In this document: one piece after another, positions 1 through 4,706 of the stretch
How positions within the stretch are numbered: position 1 is the first letter of the stretch
How the letters are laid out: the number at the start of each line of letters is the position of its first letter
NCBI GenBank assembly: GCA_021796375.1
Contig: JAJYJF010000187.1
Coordinates: forward strand, 1-5,479
DNA from: Chloroflexota bacterium
GTDB taxonomy: Bacteria; Chloroflexota; Anaerolineae; Anaerolineales; Anaerolineaceae
DNA: 5,479 nucleotides
Direction of reading: 5' to 3'
The notes under the pieces: generated by a model
Told to the model about the DNA's origin: nothing
Databases searched by the model: none
The model's input: the letters and a program-made list of their open reading frames with translations, nothing else
Made by a program: the position numbers and the translations under genes

Positions 1-586
1 CCTTTTCGGCGAACCAGGCCAGGAAGAGGATCAGCGAGACCTTCATGATCTCGGTGGTCTGGATGGAGGGCAGCGGGCCTGCCCGGAGCGACAGGCGCGC
101 TCCGCTCGCGTCCGCCGCGCCGAAAGCCGCCGTCAGCAGCACCAGCCCCAGCCCGGCCAGGCTGATGGGGAGCGCCCAGCGGCGGATGCGCTCGACCCAG
201 TACGGCTGCATCACGAGAATCCCCGCGATCGCGGCCCCCAGCGCCAGGCTGCGCAGCTGGGGTAAAACCCCGGAAAGGCCCCGCAGCCGCCAGATCAGGC
301 TCAGGCCGATCACCAGGATCAGCGCGACGCTGGGCAGCAGCACCTGCTCGATCTCGATGCGGCGCAGCCTCAGGCAGATGTGCAGCCCGATTAAAGCCAG
401 GGCAGCCAGGGCGGCGAGCAGCGCGGCGGCCGCCAGCCCGCCGGTGGGGGGCTGGTTCTGGCGCAGGTTCAGCGCGATGGAGGCCGAGACAAACCCTGAG
501 ACGGCCGCGGCCAGCGCGATCGCCAGCGCCGCCGCTTCGGTTGCCCTGCGGCTGCTGGCTGGAAGGCGAAAATTCAGCGGGCTCAT
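1..586 (-). CDS. FtsW/RodA/SpoVE-family cell-wall glycosyltransferase (N-terminal part, cut by window edge)
   Basis: SEDS-family membrane protein; the family polymerises lipid II glycan strands with a partner class B PBP. Only residues 1-195 are in the window. It starts at ATG 586-584, overlapping the stop of the upstream FHA gene as ATGA. Hydrophobic helices are visible at about residues 16-39, 50-72, 82-100, 112-127, 136-156 and 183-195. The family signature lies at residues 162-182: GARLSLRAG, then Q176-T-T-E179-x-x-K182 followed by a hydrophobic run ending in WFAEK. This matches the usual GArxWixlG...QPSE/QPGExxK motif, but Trp is replaced by Ser166 and the 'PS/PG' by 'TT'. The long N-terminus before the motif resembles actinobacterial RodA more than E. 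coli RodA. The family call is firm; FtsW versus RodA cannot be decided from this half. The last gene seen in the FHA operon, so probably co-regulated with FHA adaptors. Confidence 0.88.
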   Translation of the reverse strand, partial: MSPLNFRLPASSRRATEAAALAIALAAAVSGFVSASIALNLRQNQPPTGGLAAAALLAALAALALIGLHICLRLRRIEIEQVLLPSVALILVIGLSLIWRLRGLSGVLPQLRSLALGAAIAGILVMQPYWVERIRRWALPISLAGLGLVLLTAAFGAADASGARLSLRAGPLPSIQTTEIMKVSLILFLAWFAEK

Positions 587-1044
587 TCCGCGTCCACCAG
601 CTCGAAGATCGCGTCCCCTACCTGCAGCGGGACGCGCGGCGGCAGCGCCTGGGGGGTCCGCTGCAGGCAGGGCTTGCCGGCAATATACGTCCCGTTGCGG
701 CTGCCCAGGTCCTCTACCCACCAGGTGTCGCCATCCCACTTGAGCCGGGCGTGATGCCCGGAGATGAAGGTCCCATCCAGGATAATATCGTTGTCCCGCG
801 CCGCTCCCAGCTGGTTATCCGTGTGCAGGTTAAGGATCGCCCCGGGGTAAAGCTTCTGCACCGAGCCGGGCTGGATGACCTGCAGCTTTCCGGCGGCCAG
901 GGGTAAGCTCTGGCGCGCTGCCGGCGCTGCGCGGGCCATCTCTCGCCGCACGGCGAACAGCAGGATGAGCAGCGCCGAGTAAACCAGCAGGATCAGGAGC
1001 CACTTCCACCCCAGGAGAATGGCATTCCAGGCCAGGCTGCTCAT
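583..1044 (-). CDS. FhaB-like membrane-anchored FHA domain protein
   Basis: A 153-residue protein with one N-terminal membrane helix (about residues 9-31, rich in Leu/Ile/Val), a basic stretch just after it (AVRREMAR) that predicts a cytoplasmic C-terminus, and a C-terminal FHA domain (about 54-150). Length and order match mycobacterial FhaB (155 aa), whose gene also lies near rodA. FHA landmarks: G80, N85-D86, S95 and H98 of the SxxH motif, and GSRNGTY at 114-120. The Arg of the canonical 'GR' pair is Ala81 here, which should weaken phosphothreonine binding unless nearby R83 substitutes. I chose ATG 1044 because it overlaps the upstream stop (ATGA) and begins immediately before the membrane helix. 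Longer readings into the upstream gene are out-of-frame shadows. It also overlaps the FtsW/RodA start by 4 nt. Likely role (inference): adaptor linking phosphorylated partners to the SEDS protein. Confidence 0.87.
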   Translation of the reverse strand: MSSLAWNAILLGWKWLLILLVYSALLILLFAVRREMARAAPAARQSLPLAAGKLQVIQPGSVQKLYPGAILNLHTDNQLGAARDNDIILDGTFISGHHARLKWDGDTWWVEDLGSRNGTYIAGKPCLQRTPQALPPRVPLQVGDAIFELVDAE

Positions 1045-1835
1045 TTCTGACAGCTCGCTCGAAAGTGCAGGGCGGCAACCCCCGGCGCGTCGGGGCGCGG
1101 GTCGGCCCGGTCCGCGGCGGCAAGGAGGATCAGGTCGCCGTCCTGGAGCGCCAGCCCGCCGGGCGGGACGGGATGCCCGTTCAGATAGGTGCCGTTGGTG
1201 GAGGCGCGGCCCGAGGGGGCCCCGTCGTGCAGGATGCAGCGGCGTTCGTCGCACTCGATGAAAGCGTGCTGGACGCTGATCAGCCGGCGCTCGCGGATCT
1301 CCGCCGAATCCAGGCGGATATCGCAGCCCGGGTCGCGCCCCAGGGTGACGATGCCGCGGTGCAGCTGCCAGCGCTGCTCGCCCCCCGAAAGCTCCAGGCA
1401 GGCCGGGAGGAGCATGTCCGCGGGCAGGCCCTCCGGCGCGCCGCGGCCGACGGCGCAGTAGATCCGCGCCTGGTTGGGTGCCAGATCCGGCCCGGCCCGC
1501 AGCTGGATCTCCACCCGGCTGCCGAAGGAGTACTCGCGGCGGCCGCGGCGCGCGTTGGCCAGCTCCAGATCTTCCACCAGCCGCTCGCGCCACTGCCGGA
1601 TCACCCGGGCTTCGATCGGCCGGTAGTTAAGCCGGTAGTTGTCCGGGTTCAGCTCCACGATATACCGGTTGGGGACCACCTTGTTGAAGTTGGCGTCTTC
1701 GATGAGGTTCTGACTCAGGAGCATGATCCCGCCCAGCTTGTCGGCCAAGTCGGCCGGCCGGATGGGATCTTTCGACCAGAGGAAGTGGTGCGCCACCACC
1801 ATTACCCGCCAGCGTTCCGCCGTTGATTCGTCCAT
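1041..1835 (-). CDS. FhaA-like protein: DUF3662-type N-terminal domain plus C-terminal FHA domain
   Basis: A 264-residue soluble protein with no membrane helix. Residues about 25-130 resemble the FhaA N-terminal domain (DUF3662/FhaA_N): 'VVPNRYIVELNPDNY' at 53-67 corresponds to the 'APNEYIITLGVHD'-type core of mycobacterial FhaA, and the segment ends in a strand 'SRVEIQLRAGPDL'. Residues about 156-240 form an FHA domain with a complete phosphothreonine-site set: G166-R167, D172, S187 and H190 (SVQH), and N214-G215-T216 followed by LNG. Two loops are longer than usual (about 176-186 and 203-213). Unlike actinobacterial FhaA there is almost no low-complexity linker between the domains. ATG 1835 lies 2 nt after the upstream TAA, and no clear Shine-Dalgarno precedes it. 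In mycobacteria FhaA binds kinase-phosphorylated MviN/MurJ; the same partner here is only a hypothesis. The DUF3662 match is made by eye. Confidence 0.85.
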   Translation of the reverse strand: MDESTAERWRVMVVAHHFLWSKDPIRPADLADKLGGIMLLSQNLIEDANFNKVVPNRYIVELNPDNYRLNYRPIEARVIRQWRERLVEDLELANARRGRREYSFGSRVEIQLRAGPDLAPNQARIYCAVGRGAPEGLPADMLLPACLELSGGEQRWQLHRGIVTLGRDPGCDIRLDSAEIRERRLISVQHAFIECDERRCILHDGAPSGRASTNGTYLNGHPVPPGGLALQDGDLILLAAADRADPRPDAPGVAALHFRASCQK

Positions 1836-1837
1836 TT

Positions 1838-2551
1838 TTATGCGGGTTGAGATTGGATCACCAGCACGCTGGCCCCCACCTGGATGCGGTCCCCGGGGGA
1901 GAGCGGTGCGTCCTGGACGGCCTGGCCGTTCAGGCGGGTTCCGTAGCGGCTGCCCAGGTCGCGAACGCGCAGGCCGCCTGCCTGGAGGTAGATCTCCGCG
2001 TGCCGGCGGGAGATGAGCAGGTCTTTGGCGAGCAGGATGCTGGCCGCCTGGCTGCGGCCGATCAGGGCGGGAAAATGCTCCAGCGGGCAGGGTTGGCCCT
2101 GGTCCGGTCCCTGGAGGACGACGGCGCGGAAATGCTGCGGGGCAGGAGAGCGGGGTTGGGCCGGCGGTCCCGCCGGTGGCACCGGGGGCATCGGGATTGT
2201 CCCCGGGATATCCTCCGCCGCGGAGATAGTGTCCCGCGCGAGACGGCCTCCGGGCAGAGCCGGCATGGGCTGGGTATACCGGTGCGGGACGCGGCTTTCT
2301 TCAGCCGGGAGTGGGGTCATCAACCTGGAGACCAGCAGGAAGACCGCGTAGGCGATCGCCCCGGCGATGGGCAGGATGGCCGCCAGTCCGATCCAGAGCG
2401 CCCGCTGGGACAGCTTCATGCGCCGCCGCCGGGTGCTCGCGGAGACGATCAGCAGCGCCCCCGCCCAGGCGGCGAGGAAGAGCACGGCCAGGGCGGCGAT
2501 CAGAAGATAAAGGACGGCTCCACTCATTTTTGTCAAGTCAAATAACTCCAT
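1838..2551 (-). CDS. Two-helix membrane protein with C-terminal FHA domain (PLDc_N-like N-terminus)
   Basis: A 237-residue protein and the first gene of the FHA operon. Numbering from ATG 2551: membrane helix 1 at about 12-37, a very basic loop (RRRRMK at 41-46), helix 2 at about 51-75, a Pro-rich linker (about 80-140) and an FHA domain (about 141-235). Helix 2 reads ALWIGLAAILPIAGAIAYAV, very like the second helix of the PLDc_N module of cardiolipin synthases (W...LP..G...Y). FHA landmarks: G165-R166, S181 and H184 (SRRH), GSRYGT at 200-205 and LNG at 207-209. The Asn of the usual NGT is Tyr203. The start is uncertain: a TTG at 2557 and an in-frame ATG at 2527 (just before helix 1) are alternatives, and none has a convincing Shine-Dalgarno. 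The positive-inside rule would put the basic loop in the cytoplasm and so the FHA domain outside, which conflicts with normal FHA function. Confidence 0.83.
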   Translation of the reverse strand: MELFDLTKMSGAVLYLLIAALAVLFLAAWAGALLIVSASTRRRRMKLSQRALWIGLAAILPIAGAIAYAVFLLVSRLMTPLPAEESRVPHRYTQPMPALPGGRLARDTISAAEDIPGTIPMPPVPPAGPPAQPRSPAPQHFRAVVLQGPDQGQPCPLEHFPALIGRSQAASILLAKDLLISRRHAEIYLQAGGLRVRDLGSRYGTRLNGQAVQDAPLSPGDRIQVGASVLVIQSQPA

Positions 2552-2567
2552 GCGCAAGTTTAATCTG

Positions 2568-2590
2568 CCCCCACCCCCAACCCTTCACCC
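2568..2590 (-). promoter_or_regulatory. Canonical G-quadruplex motif in the FHA operon leader
   Basis: Read on the minus strand there are four G-runs separated by loops of 4, 2 and 1 nt: GGG-TGAA-GGG-TT-GGGGG-T-GGGGG. This fits the G3+N1-7 rule exactly. The motif ends 16 nt before the chosen ATG (2551) and 10 nt before the alternative TTG (2557). If transcription starts further upstream, the tract would lie in the mRNA leader near the ribosome loading site. It overlaps the outermost hairpin of the intergenic repeat, so it may be a by-product of that repeat. Folding is not shown by sequence alone. Confidence 0.6.
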
Positions 2591-2606
2591 GCATTCGGGA
2601 GAGAGG
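2581..2606. repeat. Imperfect hairpin, left unit of intergenic repeat cluster
   Basis: CCCG (2588-2591) pairs with CGGG (2596-2599) around the loop CATT. The stem then continues outward imperfectly, with an A-A mismatch, C-G and T-A pairs, a T-G wobble, a mismatch and two C-G pairs. Such C-rich/G-rich palindromic segments look like the dispersed intergenic repeats common in Chloroflexota and cyanobacterial genomes; that assignment is from memory of their general form. Confidence 0.5.
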
Positions 2607-2613
2607 AATTATT

Positions 2614-2666
2614 GCCGAAATTGAGGGTTTCACCCGCTTGCACCGGGCGAAACCCTCAATTTCGGC
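2614..2666. repeat. Large perfect inverted repeat: 18-bp arms, 17-nt loop
   Basis: Arms at 2614-2631 and 2649-2666 are exact reverse complements (left arm GCCGAAATTGAGGGTTTC). Inside the loop, CCCG (2633-2636) can pair with CGGG (2644-2647) across an A/C mismatch, leaving a 7-nt terminal loop. The whole 53-nt element would fold strongly as RNA on either strand and could extrude as a cruciform in DNA. It lies between two divergently transcribed genes, so it is downstream of neither and there is no T-run: it is not an intrinsic terminator. Best reading is a palindromic intergenic repeat or small MITE-like element. It would sit in the FHA operon leader if that promoter lies to its right. Confidence 0.85.
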
Positions 2667-2674
2667 TCTTTCAT

Positions 2675-2697
2675 CCCCCTTCCAGCGGGGAAGGGGG
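2675..2697. repeat. Perfect 9-bp hairpin, right unit of intergenic repeat cluster
   Basis: CCCCCTTCC (2675-2683) is the exact reverse complement of GGAAGGGGG (2689-2697), with the 5-nt loop AGCGG. It lies 8 nt to the right of the 53-nt hairpin. Together with the left unit, the G/C-rich stems flank the central palindrome, suggesting one composite element of about 120 bp. Confidence 0.65.
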
Positions 2698-2766
2698 AAC
2701 GAGAGGGATGGGTTATTAAGAAACCTGCGCATTGCATTATCTAACCAATAATTACCGGAATAAACC

Positions 2767-2778
2767 CGATTATAATCG
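2767..2778. promoter_or_regulatory. 12-bp palindrome carrying a TATAAT on both strands
   Basis: CGATTATAATCG is a perfect palindrome, so a consensus -10 hexamer reads rightward at 2771-2776 and leftward at 2774-2769. It sits in the only AT-rich part of the gap between the kinase and the FHA operon, the position expected for a shared bidirectional promoter core or an operator. No good TTGACA-like -35 lies at 16-18 bp in either direction, so promoter function is tentative. Confidence 0.4.
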
Positions 2779-2790
2779 AATTATCGCTGC

Positions 2791-2819
2791 TTGTTTGGCC
2801 ATTCGGAGTATGGGATAAT
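2791..2819 (+). promoter_or_regulatory. Candidate sigma-70-type promoter for the kinase, possibly leaderless
   Basis: TTGTTT (2791-2796) and GATAAT (2814-2819) are separated by exactly 17 bp. The -10 ends 9 nt before the kinase ATG (2829), so transcription would start within a few bases of the start codon. No Shine-Dalgarno precedes that ATG, which fits a leaderless message. The upstream TATAAT palindrome is a competing site that would give a leader of about 45 nt. Confidence 0.4.
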
Positions 2820-2828
2820 CCGGATATC

Positions 2829-4565
2829 ATGCCACAAGATCCTCTTATCGGCAAAAAGATCTCCAGCTTTCGCATCGAGCGCCTCCTCGGCCGGGGGGGA
2901 ATGGCCCGGGTTTATTACGCCTGGGATGAAAAGCTCCAGAGACCGGTGGCGATCAAGCTGATCGATGAATCTTACCGCGATCGCTCCGGGTATACCGAGC
3001 GGTTTATCCGCGAAGCCAGCTTCGTCTCCACCTGGCGCCATCCCAACATCCCGCAGGTCTACTACGCCGGGGAGGAAGACGGCCTCTACTACTATGTGAT
3101 GGAGTATATCCCCGGGCGAGACCTGGCAGAGATTCTCCGGGAGGAGAAGGCAGCCGGAAAGCTGCTGCCCGTCCCCGAGGTGCTGCGGATCGTCCGCGCC
3201 GTTTCGGAAGCCCTGGATTACGCGCACCAGCGCGGCGTCGTCCACCGCGACGTTAAACCTTCCAACGTGATTATCGCCGACGACGGCCGGATCGTGCTAA
3301 CCGACTTCGGCCTGGCCCTCAACCTCTCGCAGGGGACGGTCGGGGAGGTTTTCGGCAGCCCGCATTACATCTCCCCCGAGCAAGCTCAAAACTCGGCCCG
3401 CGCCGTGCCGCAATCTGACCTGTATTCGCTGGGGATTATGCTCTACGAGATGCTCACCGGGTTCGTCCCATTTGACGACCCCTCCCCGGCGACGCTGGCT
3501 TACCAGCATATCTCTCAGGCGCCGCCCTTGCCCAGCGCGCTGAACCCGCTGCTCAGCCCGCAGGTGGAGGCGGTGCTGCTCAAAGCCATCCAGAAATCTC
3601 CGCAGGACCGTTTTGCGACCGGCCAGGAGCTTTCTTCCGCCCTGGTCAGGGCCTTCGACGCGGATGTTTCCGCCACCCAGGTGCGGCCCGCCCCCGGGCG
3701 GACGGACCCTGCGCGCGGCGAGTCCCCGGCAGGGGGAGGGCTAGCGGCCTCCCTGCCCCCGGCGAGGCTCGCGCCCGCCCAAAACCTGCCGGCGGCGGGC
3801 GCAGCGGCGGTCTTTGCCGCCCCGGCGACCCCCAAAGCGCAGCCCGTGCCGCGCCGCTCGCCTGCGCGCAGCCGCTGGGGCGCGGGCTGCGCGCTCACTC
3901 TGGCGGGCCTGGCGGTCGTCGTCATCGCGATCCTGCTGGGCCTGCAGGCACTGCCCGGGATGCTAGGCTCCGGCGCGGGCCCCGCGGCTTCGCGGGCAAC
4001 TGCTACCCCGCCTGCGACGCCCGTCCCGCCGCCAACGGCGGCGGCCGCGGTCGCGCCCACCGCGGTCCCGCCCCAAACCGAGACCCCCACCGCGACCCTC
4101 ACCAGCACGCCTACCGACACCCCGACGCCGACCGCTACGCCGGTGTTAATGTCCGTTTATTTCTTCGTGCCGAAAAAAACGAGCGGGCTGGTGATCGTGA
4201 ACCAGGGGGAGATCAGCCTGGCGTTCAAGGACCTGCAGATTCGCAGCGGCTCGTCCCAGATCCGAGGCGATGCCTGGGATGCCATCACCCTGGCGAGCGG
4301 GGACTGCGCGTTTATCGTGGCCGACACGCGGGATATCGAAAGAGCAGGCGATCTGGGCTGCAACCTGGGGCAGAATACCCTGCACTGGACCGGTGGGGGC
4401 ACTTTCTGGACCAGCCGGTTTGATATCTACTACCAGGGCCAGGAGATCGGTGCCTGCACCGGGCTCCCGGACCGGAGCGGCGGTTGCACCTCCACGTTCG
4501 CGGCTCCCACCCCGACCCCCTCCGCCGAGCCGTCGCCAGGGGCAGGCTACCCGCCCCCCGGTTAG
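2829..4565 (+). CDS. Receptor-like Ser/Thr protein kinase with stalk and four-Cys outer domain
   Basis: A 578-residue membrane kinase of the PknB-like (Hanks) class. Kinase domain at about 14-275: Gly loop GRGGMARVY (21-29), ATP lysine K43 (AIK), helix-C E62, HRDVKPSN (139-146) with catalytic D141 and N146, DFG (159-161), activation-loop T170, P+1 loop GSPHY with Ser177 in place of the usual Thr, SPEQ (182-185), and D197-LYSLG. It looks catalytically complete. A juxtamembrane region rich in Ala/Pro (about 280-350) carries SATQVR around T283, a possible FHA docking site. One membrane helix lies at about 354-374. Outside are a Thr/Pro stalk (391-439), a domain at about 440-556 with four Cys (C493, C511, C543, C553), and a Pro-rich tail. 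There are no PASTA repeats. ATG 2829 is the first usable start; no in-frame ATG/GTG/TTG lies just upstream and no Shine-Dalgarno is seen. The gene is divergent from the FHA operon, whose products are likely partners or readers. Confidence 0.93.
   Translation: MPQDPLIGKKISSFRIERLLGRGGMARVYYAWDEKLQRPVAIKLIDESYRDRSGYTERFIREASFVSTWRHPNIPQVYYAGEEDGLYYYVMEYIPGRDLAEILREEKAAGKLLPVPEVLRIVRAVSEALDYAHQRGVVHRDVKPSNVIIADDGRIVLTDFGLALNLSQGTVGEVFGSPHYISPEQAQNSARAVPQSDLYSLGIMLYEMLTGFVPFDDPSPATLAYQHISQAPPLPSALNPLLSPQVEAVLLKAIQKSPQDRFATGQELSSALVRAFDADVSATQVRPAPGRTDPARGESPAGGGLAASLPPARLAPAQNLPAAGAAAVFAAPATPKAQPVPRRSPARSRWGAGCALTLAGLAVVVIAILLGLQALPGMLGSGAGPAASRATATPPATPVPPPTAAAAVAPTAVPPQTETPTATLTSTPTDTPTPTATPVLMSVYFFVPKKTSGLVIVNQGEISLAFKDLQIRSGSSQIRGDAWDAITLASGDCAFIVADTRDIERAGDLGCNLGQNTLHWTGGGTFWTSRFDIYYQGQEIGACTGLPDRSGGCTSTFAAPTPTPSAEPSPGAGYPPPG
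3999..4145 (+). repeat. Low-complexity Thr/Pro/Ala stalk-coding segment
   Basis: Codes kinase residues 391-439, nearly all Thr, Pro, Ala and Val with repeated TPT/TAT/TPP units, ending in a regular TPTD-TPTP-TATP series. This is typical of extended, often O-glycosylated linkers between a membrane helix and an outer domain. The DNA is correspondingly repetitive and includes a GC hairpin (4026-4044, 8-bp stem, loop AAC) that follows from the codons. It is prone to length change between strains. Confidence 0.7.
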
Positions 4566-4706
4566 CGCGCCTGGCTCGCCGGTCCCCTGCGGCTGCCCAT
4601 CCAAACGCAGAATCAAAATCCATGTAAAATGGTTTAATCTTCGGTCTCCGGCGCTGGCCGCCGGGGTCGTCCAGATCCGCATTCATAGCATGCATAAAGG
4701 TTAAAG
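4566..4706 (+). other. Intergenic gap between kinase and Fe-S protein
   Basis: A 141-bp gap. It holds a GC hairpin (CCGGCG 4648-4653 with CGCCGG 4659-4664, 5-nt loop) but no T-run after it, so it is not a convincing terminator. A TAAAAT at 4625-4630 in an AT-rich patch could be a -10 for the downstream gene, though no good -35 is seen. The downstream gene may have its own promoter or be read through from the kinase. Confidence 0.4.
4696..4700 (+). promoter_or_regulatory. Shine-Dalgarno AAAGG for the Fe-S protein gene
   Basis: AAAGG sits 6 nt before ATG 4707. An in-frame TAA at 4695-4697 excludes any longer reading, so this site fixes the start. It is the clearest ribosome binding site in the window; the other genes start by overlap or without an evident one. 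Confidence 0.6.

Noticed and set aside
45..743. Plus-strand frame of 232 codons opposite FtsW/RodA
   Set aside because: The translation is Arg/Ala/Ser/Pro-rich with no motif; the minus frame gives membrane helices and the SEDS signature.
1065..1826. Plus-strand reading frame of 253 codons opposite the FhaA-like gene
   Set aside because: It mirrors the minus-strand gene in a high-GC region and shows no domain signature, whereas the minus frame has clear DUF3662-like and FHA motifs.
1823..2545. Plus-strand frame of 240 codons opposite the first FHA gene
   Set aside because: No recognisable motif and a biased composition; the opposite strand has two helices and an FHA domain.
2614..2697. Hairpins as Rho-independent terminators
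   Set aside because: Both flanking genes read away from this region and neither stem is followed by a T-run on either strand.
2538..2732. Minus-strand 64-codon frame across the hairpin cluster
   Set aside because: It is simply a translation of the inverted repeats, overlaps the real gene start out of frame and has no plausible product.
4026..4044. 8-bp GC hairpin (CCGCCGCC / GGCGGCGG) as a regulatory structure
   Set aside because: It lies inside the kinase stalk coding sequence and follows from Pro and Ala codons.
4648..4664. GC hairpin after the kinase as a terminator
   Set aside because: Only a 6-bp stem and no T-run follows; it is about 80 bp past the stop codon.
4146..4682. Minus-strand frame of 178 codons opposite the kinase outer domain
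   Set aside because: Shadow of the kinase; the plus frame continues unbroken through the stalk and Cys domain.
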